From: Ancylomarina subtilis
GTDB taxonomy: Bacteria; Bacteroidota; Bacteroidia; Bacteroidales; Marinifilaceae
Length of the DNA: 64,000 bases
NCBI RefSeq assembly: GCF_004217115.1
Contig: NZ_SHKN01000001.1
Span: 1,987,781 to 2,051,780, forward strand
Direction: 5' to 3'
The stretch's first letter is position 1. The number at the start of each line of letters is the position of its first letter. The notes under the pieces were generated by a model. That model was not told where the DNA came from. It ran no database searches and saw nothing but the letters and a program-made list of their open reading frames with translations. Positions 1 through 8,733 of the stretch are shown in pieces. The position numbers and the translations under genes are program-made.

Positions 1-2
1 TC

Positions 3-410
3 GAAGATTCGAATCTTTCTATTGAAGATGTTCAGATAAAAGCAGCAAAATTTTTAGTCCAATTCTCAGGTGTAGCCAAGGCTATTCCAGCGCATCACTT
101 TGTACAATCGAATTACAGCCATGGTATTATGAATAAAATTCAGCGTTCTTTCAACCACAAGAGATCGGGAGATGTAATCATCACCCTACAACCAGGCTGG
201 ATCAATCAAATAAAAGATGAAAGAGACCTCGTGGCTCAATACAGTCAATCAAACAGAGTTCCTTTGTTTTGGTATGGATGGAAAATAAAAAATCAGGCGC
301 TTAACCAACAGTTGGATATTGAAGATATTGTACCAACCCTATCTTCATTCTTAAGAATTACGCCACCATCGGGCTGTCAGGGCAAACCCATAGAAGGATT
401 AATCGATTAG
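3..410 (+). CDS. Alkaline phosphatase/phosphodiesterase-superfamily protein, C-terminal part
   Basis: The reading frame is open from the window edge, so the 5' end is missing; at least 135 residues are visible. The segment GDVIITLQPGW, then VPLFWYGWKI, then DIEDIVPTLSSFLRI and a final GxPI is the usual C-terminal layout of type I phosphodiesterase/PafA-like alkaline phosphatases in Bacteroidota. In that family a His in this part of the protein binds zinc; residues around AHHFVQSNYSHG could supply it. The N-terminal nucleophile and signal peptide lie outside the window. The stop codon overlaps the stop of the convergent gene by 4 bases. The family is fairly certain, the substrate is unknown. 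Confidence 0.75.
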   Translation, partial: EDSNLSIEDVQIKAAKFLVQFSGVAKAIPAHHFVQSNYSHGIMNKIQRSFNHKRSGDVIITLQPGWINQIKDERDLVAQYSQSNRVPLFWYGWKIKNQALNQQLDIEDIVPTLSSFLRITPPSGCQGKPIEGLID

Positions 411-1045
411 TCTCTTTTTTGGCAACACCAAACCATTAAATAGGAGTCGAAAGTTTCGTATTGAAAGTTAAATTTCTTTGAAAAATCAGGACGAATCACC
501 TCCCCTGAGAATTTGACTTGATCAGGTAAGAAAGGATGTATTTTTAGTTCATCAATTAAAAGAACATCCTTTTTTCCATATAATTTTATCAAGCATTCTT
601 TAGCACACCAATGTTGATAAATATGAACTTGCTTGTTGATTTCTGACAAATGAGACATTTCATCCTCACTCATAAATCTTTTGGTAATCTTAAAGACACG
701 TTCGGATAGATATTCGATATCAAGAGCCAAATCGTGACCTTTTCCCACCATTATCCCAACATAATCTTTACTGTGAGAAATACTAATATCCAAATCAGAA
801 TTGATCAAATAGGGTTTTCCATCAGCATTGTTCTTTATAACAATCCCTTCGCCAAGAAGCGTCCTCACTAAAATACGCGTAGCAAGATATTCCTTTTTCC
901 GAGCTATGCTGCCAAAACTATCGCATCTATCTTTATCCGATTCATTTAAACAAACGGCATTCTGCAGTACAGACAAGTCTTCGGTAATTTTCCAAATCGC
1001 CAACTGACATGTTTCATTAATATGTATGTGCTTAACTAATGGCAT
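407..1045 (-). CDS. 4'-phosphopantetheinyl transferase superfamily protein
   Basis: This 212-residue protein would move the phosphopantetheine arm of CoA onto a carrier-protein serine. Diagnostic residues are visible: ISISHSKDYVGIMVG, followed by LALDIE (Mg2+-binding Asp and Glu), then WCAKECLIKLYG (WxxKEA-type motif). The size and arrangement fit the Sfp/HetI-like group rather than the short AcpS. It is the last gene of a leftward run with gldD and gldE, with 35 bp to gldD. No PKS/NRPS lies nearby, so it may serve the fatty-acid carrier protein or a distant pathway; the partner is not determinable here. Confidence 0.85.
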   Translation of the reverse strand: MPLVKHIHINETCQLAIWKITEDLSVLQNAVCLNESDKDRCDSFGSIARKKEYLATRILVRTLLGEGIVIKNNADGKPYLINSDLDISISHSKDYVGIMVGKGHDLALDIEYLSERVFKITKRFMSEDEMSHLSEINKQVHIYQHWCAKECLIKLYGKKDVLLIDELKIHPFLPDQVKFSGEVIRPDFSKKFNFQYETFDSYLMVWCCQKRD

Positions 1046-1080
1046 CTGAATTTATCTCAAGAAATATGAATCACAAAAAA

Positions 1081-1665
1081 TTACTCCCACTTTAGACTTT
1101 CCATTAAGTGAACGATATCCTTATCGATATATTGAATAACCGGAGCTAGTGAATCGGGATTGGGATGCGTATTAAAATAAAGTGCCCCCCTAAGAAAGTG
1201 CTTCACACTATCCGTTGCAATAAACTGAACTGAAGAGGCAGCATTCCCTTGTATGCGGTAGACCAAACCAAAAACATTATTCTGCTTATCGATGTAATTC
1301 TTTTCATCAATTGCATCAGCCTTTATCGCATGTTTGTAAACCAACAGGTGCGAATCCTCGAGATATTTCTCAAGATTCTCATTAACCTCTTTATAACTCA
1401 AATGCAAAATCGCATTATACTCGGGGTACTGTACATTCAACCAATATTTCTCGGCAAGTCTGCTCTTGTCTTCCACAACCCGAGCCCCTTTTAAATATTC
1501 AAAACTGAAGGGGTAATTCTGATTCCATATTTCATATTTCTTTTCAGGAAAATCAATACGGAAATAACCTCGAGGTTTCGGCATAGCCTTCTCTCTACAA
1601 GACATAGGCAAACAAGCAAAAACAACCAAAAGGGATAAAATTATAATTCGGGAATGCCTAAGCAT
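1081..1665 (-). CDS. gldD: Gliding motility lipoprotein GldD
   Basis: The product has 194 residues with an N-terminal hydrophobic stretch and a lipobox-like ACLPMSC, so it should be a lipoprotein. The body (RGYFRIDFPEKKYEIW, then FSFEYL, then WLNVQYPEYNAILHLSYK) matches the GldD family. GldD is needed for gliding in Flavobacterium and is associated with type IX secretion function; its exact biochemical role is unclear. It follows gldE on the same strand, the usual Bacteroidota order. Non-gliding members also keep this gene, so its presence does not prove motility. Confidence 0.9.
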   Translation of the reverse strand: MLRHSRIIILSLLVVFACLPMSCREKAMPKPRGYFRIDFPEKKYEIWNQNYPFSFEYLKGARVVEDKSRLAEKYWLNVQYPEYNAILHLSYKEVNENLEKYLEDSHLLVYKHAIKADAIDEKNYIDKQNNVFGLVYRIQGNAASSVQFIATDSVKHFLRGALYFNTHPNPDSLAPVIQYIDKDIVHLMESLKWE

Positions 1666-1760
1666 ATAAAATACGATTTAAATAAATAGTGCTGCAATTT
1701 GCATAAATTTCAGTAAAACTCACACGTCTATTGCTTCGAATTAAAAAAGAGATGTCAGAA

Positions 1761-3095
1761 TCAAGGCTTTTTTTTCTTCTTTTCAGGAAGTTTGAAACGT
1801 ATCTTCTTGATTCTACGATTATCTACAGCTTCGATTATAAACTCATAACCATGATAGGTAAAAACCTCTTTCTTTTGCGGAATTTCCCCCTTTATCTCAA
1901 GGATCAGCCCCGCCAAAGTATCGGCATCACCTTTTATCTTATCAAAAAAATCATCTTCAATATCAATCAACTTAAAGAAGTCATTCAACAAAGTTTTGCC
2001 TTCAAAAAGATAGGATCCATCCTCTTCAATGGTATAGAAATCCTGCTGATCATCCAGTTCATCTGTAATATCACCAACAATTTCCTCAAGTATATCCTCC
2101 AAACTAATTATGCCTGAGGTTCCACCATACTCATCCACCACTATAGCCATATGATTCTTCTTGGTCTGAAACTCTTCCAAAAGATCACTAATCTTTTTTG
2201 TCTCAGGAACAAAATAGGGAGGTCGAATTAAAGATTGCCATCTAAAAGTATTGGGTTTATGATGGTGTGGCAACAAATCTTTCACATAGAGTATACCCCG
2301 AACATTATCAAAAGCCCCATCGTATACAGGAATTCGAGAATATCCCGACTCAATAATTATAGACTTAAGTTTGCTAAAACTGGTCCGAATATCAACAGCA
2401 ACCACATCCACACGGGCCCTCATGATTTCATCTACATTGATATTCCCAAATTTCACTATCCCCTCAAGGATCTCAATCTCCTCGCTCATTTCATCAGCAG
2501 TAAGCTCCAATGCTTGTGAAAGATCATCCATTGAGATATTCTGTTTCTTCGAAATTCGCTTATTGACAAATGAAGTTGAATTTACCAAAACACTTCCTAA
2601 AGGACTTAAAGCTCTTTCTAAAAAAATCAAAGGCAGAGCCATATATTTAGAAAAACGGAGAGCATACTGGGCAGCATACACTTTGGGTATAATTTCACCA
2701 AATAAAAGAAGCATGAAGGTGACCACAACAACCTGAACAACAAAACCAACTGTTGGGGCCTGACTAAAATCCAACAACGAAGAGGTAATATAAGTTGACA
2801 GAATGACAATTGCAATATTCACAAAATTGTTTGCAATAAGTATTGTTGCCAACAATTTCTCAGGCATTCTCAAAAGCTTGAGTAGCTTTTTACTTTTGTT
2901 TGTTTGTGCATCTTCAATCTCTCTAATATTTTTAGGCGAAAGAGAAAACACTGCAACTTCGGAACCCGAAATCATTGCAGAAAAAAACAACAAAAGTACC
3001 ATTGCGCAGAGTTCAGCAATGATACTTAAGCTAAGAGGTTTAAAAACAATATCAAAATTGTTCAATATCAGTAACAAATCGTTGGTTTCCAACAT
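1761..3095 (-). CDS. gldE: GldE-type membrane protein (DUF21/CBS/CorC)
   Basis: The protein has 444 residues. Residues about 10-190 form a DUF21 membrane domain with several hydrophobic segments (e.g. MVLLLFFSAMISGSEVAVFSL). A CBS pair follows at about 205-335, including GYSRIPVYDGAFDNVRGILYVKDLL and VDEYGGTSGIISLEDILEEIVGDI, then a CorC/HlyC C-terminal domain. CorC-like relatives are linked to Mg2+/Co2+ handling; GldE is partly redundant with GldD-linked functions in Flavobacterium. The lysine-rich tail (PEKKKKKP) ends 95 bp before gldD. The adjacency to gldD is why it is called GldE rather than a generic hemolysin-family protein. Confidence 0.88.
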   Translation of the reverse strand: MLETNDLLLILNNFDIVFKPLSLSIIAELCAMVLLLFFSAMISGSEVAVFSLSPKNIREIEDAQTNKSKKLLKLLRMPEKLLATILIANNFVNIAIVILSTYITSSLLDFSQAPTVGFVVQVVVVTFMLLLFGEIIPKVYAAQYALRFSKYMALPLIFLERALSPLGSVLVNSTSFVNKRISKKQNISMDDLSQALELTADEMSEEIEILEGIVKFGNINVDEIMRARVDVVAVDIRTSFSKLKSIIIESGYSRIPVYDGAFDNVRGILYVKDLLPHHHKPNTFRWQSLIRPPYFVPETKKISDLLEEFQTKKNHMAIVVDEYGGTSGIISLEDILEEIVGDITDELDDQQDFYTIEEDGSYLFEGKTLLNDFFKLIDIEDDFFDKIKGDADTLAGLILEIKGEIPQKKEVFTYHGYEFIIEAVDNRRIKKIRFKLPEKKKKKP

Positions 3096-3119
3096 TCAAT
3101 AATCTAGTTCAACAATATT

Positions 3120-3533
3120 TTAGAATGGTAAATCATCCGTTTCCTCTTCAGCAGTATTGGTAACTGCAGCTTGAGGTTTGGCCTCAGATTCAACAGTGTC
3201 ATTTTCGGAACGACGGCCCAACATCTGGAAGTTATCGGCAAAAATCTCAGTCGTATAACGTTTTTTACCATCCTGATCTTCCCATGTGCGGGTTCTTAAA
3301 CGACCTTCAACATACAATTGAGATCCTTTTTTGACATATTTCTCAGCTATTTCAGCCAATTTACGCCACATTACAATACTATGCCATTCGGTTTGTGTTA
3401 CTTTCTCATCATTACGAGTATAAGATTCACTTGTAGCTAAACGAATATTACAAACAGCCACACCGTTATCAAGGTATTTAACTTCTGGGTCTGCACCTAC
3501 ATTCCCAACCAAAATTACTTTATTTACTGACAT
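3120..3533 (-). CDS. ssb: Single-stranded DNA-binding protein
   Basis: The protein has 137 residues. The OB fold spans about 1-105 (start [48 protein letters not shown]) and is followed by a short linker and the acidic tip EEETDDLPF, the site that recruits repair and replication partners. It binds ssDNA as a tetramer during replication, repair and recombination. It lies between mutY and gldE on the same strand; the order mutY-ssb-gldE-gldD is a common Bacteroidota cluster. Start and length are normal for the family. Confidence 0.96.
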   Translation of the reverse strand: MSVNKVILVGNVGADPEVKYLDNGVAVCNIRLATSESYTRNDEKVTQTEWHSIVMWRKLAEIAEKYVKKGSQLYVEGRLRTRTWEDQDGKKRYTTEIFADNFQMLGRRSENDTVESEAKPQAAVTNTAEEETDDLPF

Positions 3534-3611
3534 ATCATCTATTTTTTAGTTAACAACACTAAAGTTATAAACTTTTTTATCGAGATAAAAATATTTTTAT
3601 TCACATAACAT

Positions 3612-4661
3612 TTACAAACTAGCCAAATGCATTTCAATTGGCCTAGGCATCGGATAACCAGCAACAGACTCTTTATCAACCAAAAGAATAGACTCAAACT
3701 TATTCAAATCACTAGTCTCAACTTTAATGTGAACGAACTCAATATGCAAATTCTGATGGCTCAGTTTATGTACTTTCCTGCTTATATGATTTGTTATCTC
3801 AAGTTTTGAATCCTTAAAAACTGAAAGCCATTCTTTAGTTTTTATCAAATCTACTAATTCTAGTTTATTATTAGCCTCGATTAAGGGAAATTCAAACAAT
3901 TTTCTCCAGATATCTCGATCACCTCGTTGTTGCAACAAAAATTGATCGTCACTATATATAAAGAGGTAATAAAAATATCGATCCGTTATTTTCACTTTTT
4001 TCTTTTTCACAGGAAACGCATCCTGTTGCTTATTTATATAAGCAAAACATTGAACTTGCAAAGGACAGGAATCACAGGATGGATTTTTAGGAGTACACTG
4101 CAAAGCACCAAACTCAATAATAGCCTGATTATAGATATGCGGAGGCGCATCTGACATCAGCTCTTCAGCCAAAGATTGAAACACTCTTTTTCCGTTCGGA
4201 GAATTTGTCGACTCAGAAACACCATATATACGAGACAAAACCCGGTTGACATTCCCATCAACAGCCGCATGAGGTAAATGAAATGCAAAAGCAGCTATAG
4301 CCGATGCCGTATAAACACCAATGCCTTTCAACTTCAATATCTCTTCGAAAGAATCAGGAAAAACACCATTATAATCCGCAACAACCGACTTTGCTGCCTG
4401 ATGCAAATTACGTGCCCGAGAGTAATACCCCAACCCCTGCCACAGATTGAGCACCTCATTTTCATCGGCAAAAGCCAAATCCTTAATCGTCGGAAATCGA
4501 TTAATAAAACGGTAATAGTAGTCAACAACTGTAACAACTTGAGTTTGTTGTAACATGATTTCTGAAATCCAAATTTTGTATGGATCTGTGGTATTTCGCC
4601 AAGGCAAATCACGCTTATTGAACTCGTACCAGTTTATAATTTCTCTATTGAGCATAGACAT
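3612..4661 (-). CDS. mutY: A/G-specific adenine DNA glycosylase
   Basis: MutY removes adenine mispaired with 8-oxoguanine. In 349 residues one sees SEIMLQQTQV (catalytic Glu), the helix-hairpin-helix LKGIGVYTASAIAAFAF, VDGNVNRVLSRI (catalytic Asp), the [4Fe-4S] ligands C-x6-C-x2-C-x5-C in CTPKNPSCDSCPLQVQC, and a C-terminal NUDIX-like domain used for 8-oxoG recognition. The start MSMLNREI has a second Met two codons later, which could equally be used. It is divergent from the HU gene, with a long A/T homopolymer tract between them. Confidence 0.95.
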   Translation of the reverse strand: MSMLNREIINWYEFNKRDLPWRNTTDPYKIWISEIMLQQTQVVTVVDYYYRFINRFPTIKDLAFADENEVLNLWQGLGYYSRARNLHQAAKSVVADYNGVFPDSFEEILKLKGIGVYTASAIAAFAFHLPHAAVDGNVNRVLSRIYGVSESTNSPNGKRVFQSLAEELMSDAPPHIYNQAIIEFGALQCTPKNPSCDSCPLQVQCFAYINKQQDAFPVKKKKVKITDRYFYYLFIYSDDQFLLQQRGDRDIWRKLFEFPLIEANNKLELVDLIKTKEWLSVFKDSKLEITNHISRKVHKLSHQNLHIEFVHIKVETSDLNKFESILLVDKESVAGYPMPRPIEMHLASL

Positions 4662-4740
4662 AGATTGTTACGCTTTTTTTTTTTTTTGATATTTCACACA
4701 AAAATAGTGCTTTCGATTTCTTTAATAAAGAGAAATCATA

Positions 4741-4748
4741 TATATTTG
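4741..4748 (+). promoter_or_regulatory. Bacteroidetes-type -7 box upstream of HU
   Basis: TATATTTG matches TAnnTTTG, and a TTTC about 20 bp upstream (4717-4720) resembles the -33 TTTG element. It would give a leader of about 50 nt before the HU start. Assigned by pattern only. Confidence 0.5.
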
Positions 4749-4807
4749 CAGTCTGATTTTGAGAAAAAACTGTTGTATATAATTGATAATTAAAGAATTT
4801 TTAAGAG

Positions 4808-5092
4808 ATGACTAAAGCAGATATTGTTAACGAAATTTCTAAGAACACGGGAATTGAGAAGATTACAGTACAGAAAACTGTTGAGGCCTTCATGGACACT
4901 ATCAAAGGTTCACTTGTTAAAGGTAAAAACGTGTATTTAAGAGGTTTTGGAAGTTTTATCGTTAAGAAAAGAGCAGAGAAAACTGCAAGAAACATTTCTA
5001 AAAACACAACTATTATTATTCCTGAGCACTTTATTCCGTCATTTAAACCGGCGAAGACTTTCGTAAGTAAAGTAAAAACAAACGTAAAGTAG
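4808..5092 (+). CDS. HU-family DNA-binding protein
   Basis: This 94-residue basic protein (MTKADIVNEISKNTGI, VEAFMDTIKGSLVKGKNVYLRGFGSFIVKKRAEKTARNI) is a standard HU/IHF-like histone-like protein: an N-terminal helical dimerisation part, then a beta-arm saddle with RxxRxxxN-like residues that bends DNA. HU and IHF cannot be told apart from this sequence. It precedes the bS22-like gene and rng, a conserved neighbourhood in Bacteroidota, and has its own candidate promoter. Confidence 0.94.
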   Translation: MTKADIVNEISKNTGIEKITVQKTVEAFMDTIKGSLVKGKNVYLRGFGSFIVKKRAEKTARNISKNTTIIIPEHFIPSFKPAKTFVSKVKTNVK

Positions 5093-5129
5093 TCTCAGAC
5101 TTTAAAAACAAATTTTAATATATTAAGTT

Positions 5130-5219
5130 ATGCCAAGCGGAAAAAAGAGAAAAAGACATAAGATGGCTACGCACAAGCGTAAAAAGAGATTAAGAAAAAA
5201 TCGTCATAAGAAGAAATAA
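5130..5219 (+). CDS. AURKAIP1/COX24-domain (bS22/mS38-like) small basic protein
   Basis: This 29-residue ORF reads MPSGKKRKRHKMATHKRKKR then LRKNRHKKK. The KRxxHKMxxHKRKKRLRKxRHKKK pattern is the AURKAIP1/COX24 domain, shared by mitochondrial mS38 and the tiny actinobacterial ribosomal protein bS22. It is too short for most gene finders. It starts 37 bp after the HU gene on the same strand. By family analogy it would sit on the small ribosomal subunit; that role is inference. Confidence 0.85.
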   Translation: MPSGKKRKRHKMATHKRKKRLRKNRHKKK

Positions 5220-5252
5220 TTCTTATCACGCTTATTAGTAAGAGTATAATGT

Positions 5253-5288
5253 ATAAACCTAAAGAACTTTTTAGTACTTTAGGTTTAT
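5253..5288 (+). other. Stem-loop between bS22-like gene and rng
   Basis: Perfect 12-bp arms (ATAAACCTAAAG at 5253-5264, and its complement at 5277-5288) flank a 12-nt loop. No U-run follows, so it is more likely an mRNA processing or attenuation element than a full terminator. The rng gene starts 50 bp further on. Confidence 0.5.
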
Positions 5289-5337
5289 CTATTTGTAAGA
5301 ATTAACTATTTTTTGAATTTAATATAGGAGTTTTCAA

Positions 5338-6888
5338 GTGAGTAACGAACTTGTAATTGATGTACAACCAAACGAAATTGTAATTGCTTTGCTTGACAAC
5401 AAGCAATTGGTAGAAGTTTCCAAAGAAAAAAGTAATATACAATTTGCAGTAGGCGATATTTATCTGGGAAAAGTGAAAAAAATCATGCCTGGTTTAAATG
5501 CCGCTTTTGTGGATGTTGGATATGAAAAGGATGCATTCCTTCATTATCTGGACTTGGGACATCAGTTTCTCACTTTAAACAAATTTTTACAACAGGCTAT
5601 AGCCCGAAAAGGCCGAGGCATTTCCATTTCTAAAATGAAATTGGAAGAAGATATCGATAAAAATGGGAAAATTACCGATGTTTTAAAATCCGGACAATAC
5701 ATTCTTGTTCAGGTAGCCAAAGAACCTATTTCGACTAAAGGTCCACGTTTGTGTTCAGAAATCTCACTGGCAGGACGTAATATTGTATTGATGCCCTTTG
5801 CCAATAAGGTCTCAATTTCCCAAAAATTAAAATCTACCGAAGAAAAAAGCCGCCTGAAGCAATTGTTACAAAGCATTAAGCCTAAAAACTATGGTGTGAT
5901 TGTACGTACTGTTGCAGAAGGTAAACGAGTTGCTGAACTCGACAAAGAACTACGTGGCTTAATTGAACGTTGGGAAAATTCATTCTTGAATATTCGCGAT
6001 ATCAATCCTCCAAGTCTGGTATTGGGTGAAATGAATCGTACCACAGCTATTCTTCGAGATATTCTAAACTCCTCTTTCGAGAATATTTATGTGAATGATG
6101 CTGCAGCTGCAGCCGATATCAAACAATATATCTCCAGCATTGCGCCTGAGAAGGAGAAAATTGTGAAGCACGTTAAAGGTGAACTTCCAATTTTCGACCA
6201 GTTGGGTATCGATAAACAAATCAAATCTTCTTTTGGGAAAACAGTTTCATTTAAAAGTGGAGCTTACCTGATTATCGAGCACACCGAAGCATTTCACGTT
6301 ATTGATGTAAACTCGGGGAATCGTTCTAAAGCCGGAAACGATCAGGAAACCAATGCACTTGAAGTCAATTTGGCCGCTGCCGAGGAGGTTGCTCGTCAAT
6401 TGAGACTTCGTGATATGGGAGGTATTATTGTTGTCGACTTTATCGATATGCATTCTGCCGAAAACCGTCATAAGCTTTTCGAGAAGATGAAAGAAATGAT
6501 GAGTAAGGATCGTACCAAACACAATATCTTACCATTAAGTAAGTTTGGTCTGATGCAAATTACCCGTCAGCGTGTCCGTCCGGAAATGAATGTGGCCGTT
6601 CTGGAGAAATGCCCAACCTGCCAGGGTACAGGTGAAATTTCACCAGCAGTATTACTTACCGATCAAATTGAAGATCAGTTGGCAAGCCTGGTAGAGACTT
6701 CTCAGGAAAAACAATTAATTCTTAAAGTACATCCTTTTGTTGCTTCTTATATCAATCAAGGTTTCTTTAAAACATTGCGTCGTCAATGGCAATCAACCTA
6801 CAAGGTTAAATTGAAAGTAAAAGCAATTCCATCCTACGATTTAATGATGTATCGTTTTAGCGATAAAGATAATCGCCGTATCAAATAA
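5338..6888 (+). CDS. rng: Ribonuclease E/G family (RNase G)
   Basis: This is a 516-residue endoribonuclease for RNA processing and decay. The N-terminal S1 RNA-binding region (YLGKVKKIMPGLNAAFVDVGYEKDAFLH) is followed by the RNase E/G catalytic domain with the metal-binding aspartates in FHVIDVNSGNR and VVDFIDM. The Zn-link CPTCQGTGE follows. The length fits RNase G; the long RNase E tail is absent. The chosen start is GTG (GTG AGT AAC), since no ATG in frame would keep the S1 domain. A strong terminator follows. Confidence 0.94.
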   Translation: MSNELVIDVQPNEIVIALLDNKQLVEVSKEKSNIQFAVGDIYLGKVKKIMPGLNAAFVDVGYEKDAFLHYLDLGHQFLTLNKFLQQAIARKGRGISISKMKLEEDIDKNGKITDVLKSGQYILVQVAKEPISTKGPRLCSEISLAGRNIVLMPFANKVSISQKLKSTEEKSRLKQLLQSIKPKNYGVIVRTVAEGKRVAELDKELRGLIERWENSFLNIRDINPPSLVLGEMNRTTAILRDILNSSFENIYVNDAAAAADIKQYISSIAPEKEKIVKHVKGELPIFDQLGIDKQIKSSFGKTVSFKSGAYLIIEHTEAFHVIDVNSGNRSKAGNDQETNALEVNLAAAEEVARQLRLRDMGGIIVVDFIDMHSAENRHKLFEKMKEMMSKDRTKHNILPLSKFGLMQITRQRVRPEMNVAVLEKCPTCQGTGEISPAVLLTDQIEDQLASLVETSQEKQLILKVHPFVASYINQGFFKTLRRQWQSTYKVKLKVKAIPSYDLMMYRFSDKDNRRIK

Positions 6889-6920
6889 TAATCCAACATT
6901 CTTTTGGATAAAAAAATTCT

Positions 6921-6952
6921 AAAGCACTTTTATTAAGTGCTTTTTTTTTTGC
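6921..6952 (+). terminator. Rho-independent terminator of rng
   Basis: A 9-bp stem (AAAGCACTT / AAGTGCTTT) with a 5-nt loop is followed by an unbroken T run. It lies 32 bp after the rng stop. Confidence 0.9.
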
Positions 6953-7139
6953 ACCTGTTTCGACACCTGAATTCTCCTACAAATACACTGGTGAAGCAAT
7001 ATGGATAAAATGATATCAATCAGTGAATTTCATCCATAGACTCATTTTCCCATTTAAATCATCAGTAAAATCAATAGTGCAATCAATTTTCTCTTACATA
7101 AAATATAGAAGTTTAATGATTACAACAAAATCAAAAGAT

Positions 7140-7147
7140 TAACTTTG
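7140..7147 (+). promoter_or_regulatory. Possible -7 promoter box for cydAB
   Basis: TAACTTTG fits TAnnTTTG and lies 83 bp before the cydA start. No good TTTG was found at the expected -33 distance, so this is weak. Confidence 0.35.
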
Positions 7148-7229
7148 TCTCAATAATCATTATTTTTTAAAGCTTGTTTTAATCAATATTCAAAACTAGC
7201 CCACGACATAGGGCATTAAAACATAAATC

Positions 7230-8609
7230 ATGGACGTAGAAATATTAGCTCGTATCCAGTTCGCTTTCACCATTGCCTTTCATTATATCTACCCGCCACT
7301 TAGTATTGGTTTGGGAATGATGATGGTGATTTTCGAAAGCATGTATGTTCGATCTGGAAAAAAAGTGTACGAAACACTGGCCCGCTTTTGGACCAAAATA
7401 TTTGCGCTAACTTTTGGAATTGGCGTTGCTACAGGCATCGTCATGGAATTTGAGTTTGGAACCAATTGGGCCATCTACTCAAAATATGTAGGTGATATTT
7501 TCGGATCAGCTCTGGCAGCCGAAGGGATTTTTGCCTTTGCTCTGGAGAGTGGTTTTCTGGGAATTCTTCTTTTCGGATGGAATCGCGTCAGTTCAAAAGT
7601 GCATCTAATTTCAACTATTGGAGTTTTCTTTGGCTCAATGTTTTCAGCTGTTTGGATCGTAGTAGCCAACTCGTGGCAACAAACGCCTGCTGGTTATCAC
7701 ATCGTAGGTGAAGGTATGAATGCCCGTGCTGAAGTCACAGACTTCTGGGCAATGGTGTTCAACCCATCCAGCGTCGATCGAATTTCCCATGTTTGGTTGG
7801 GGGCTCTGCTTGCAGGAGCATTTCTGGTTCTAAGTGTACACGCCTACTATTTGGTAAAAGGCAGACATATCGAGATCTCGAAAAAAGCATTTAAAATTGC
7901 TTTAGTGGCAGCTACTATCCTCTCATTAAGCCAATTGGCAACAGGACATAAATCAGCTGAAGGGGTTGCAAAAAACCAGCCTGCCAAGCTTGCTGCAATG
8001 GAAGGTCATTACGAAAAAAGTGCACCTGCCGATATGTATATTATGGGTTGGGTCGACCAGGACAAACAAGAAGTCAGCGGTATAAAAATTCCGGGAGGTC
8101 TATCCTTTCTACTGGATTACGATTTTGAGGCTCCTGTAACCGGACTAAATGCATTTCCAAAAGAAGATCAACCATCACAAGTCAACGCCGTTTTCCAATT
8201 CTATCACATTATGGTGGCTATTGGCATGGCGCTCATAGGTCTTACTCTCATAGCCTGTTTTTACTGGTGGCGAGGCAGATTATTCGAACAAAAATGGCTA
8301 CTTGTCACATTTGTTTTCGCAGTCTTTTTACCTCAAATTGCCAATCAAACAGGGTGGTTTGCTGCCGAAATGGGAAGACAACCCTGGGTGGTTTATGGCT
8401 TGCTCCGAACTTCAGATGCCTTTTCACAAGCGGTCTCAGCTAATCAAATATGGTTCTCACTGATCATGTTTTTCTTTATCTATGCACTCCTTTTTGTTTT
8501 ATTTATCTATATCCTAAACAAAAAGATACAGCACGGACCTTACGATGAACATGATTCTGAAAATCGCCCTTTAACAAAAGGCATTGAAGAAGTAATTATT
8601 AAAAACTAA
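7230..8609 (+). CDS. cydA: Cytochrome bd ubiquinol oxidase subunit I
   Basis: CydA carries the three haems and the quinol site of the bd oxidase, which reduces O2 to water in the inner membrane with high oxygen affinity. In 459 residues one sees [13 protein letters not shown] with haem-ligand His18, the [21 protein letters not shown] helix, and the conserved MGRQPW motif near residue 385. The Q-loop is of the short type. Membrane helices run through the protein. Such an oxidase lets anaerobic or microaerobic bacteria scavenge oxygen. It is followed by cydB at 124 bp. Confidence 0.95.
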   Translation: MDVEILARIQFAFTIAFHYIYPPLSIGLGMMMVIFESMYVRSGKKVYETLARFWTKIFALTFGIGVATGIVMEFEFGTNWAIYSKYVGDIFGSALAAEGIFAFALESGFLGILLFGWNRVSSKVHLISTIGVFFGSMFSAVWIVVANSWQQTPAGYHIVGEGMNARAEVTDFWAMVFNPSSVDRISHVWLGALLAGAFLVLSVHAYYLVKGRHIEISKKAFKIALVAATILSLSQLATGHKSAEGVAKNQPAKLAAMEGHYEKSAPADMYIMGWVDQDKQEVSGIKIPGGLSFLLDYDFEAPVTGLNAFPKEDQPSQVNAVFQFYHIMVAIGMALIGLTLIACFYWWRGRLFEQKWLLVTFVFAVFLPQIANQTGWFAAEMGRQPWVVYGLLRTSDAFSQAVSANQIWFSLIMFFFIYALLFVLFIYILNKKIQHGPYDEHDSENRPLTKGIEEVIIKN

Positions 8610-8690
8610 AGTGAAAAGGAGAACGGTTAAGCTAAGATCAAAGAATATCTGATAGCAAACAACCGACTCCAAACACAAATTATAATTCAC

Positions 8691-8717
8691 GTCCTAATCC
8701 TTTTGAAAGGAACAGGA
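8691..8717 (+). other. Small stem-loop in the cydA-cydB gap
   Basis: Outer arms GTCCT / AGGAC and inner arms CCTTT / AAAGG form an imperfect hairpin just upstream of cydB. It may tune expression or mRNA stability; function unknown. Confidence 0.3.
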
Positions 8718-8733
8718 CATATAATATAAACAT

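Larger units (their letters stand above)
6889..7229. other. Intergenic region between rng and cydA
   Basis: About 340 bp with no credible ORF. It holds the rng terminator at its left end and a possible cydA promoter box at 7140-7147. Nothing else was recognised. Confidence 0.6.

Noticed and set aside
4672-4689. Long A/T homopolymer upstream of mutY as a phase-variation tract
   Set aside because: It lies outside the coding region and outside the HU promoter spacing; homopolymers of this kind are common in AT-rich intergenic DNA.
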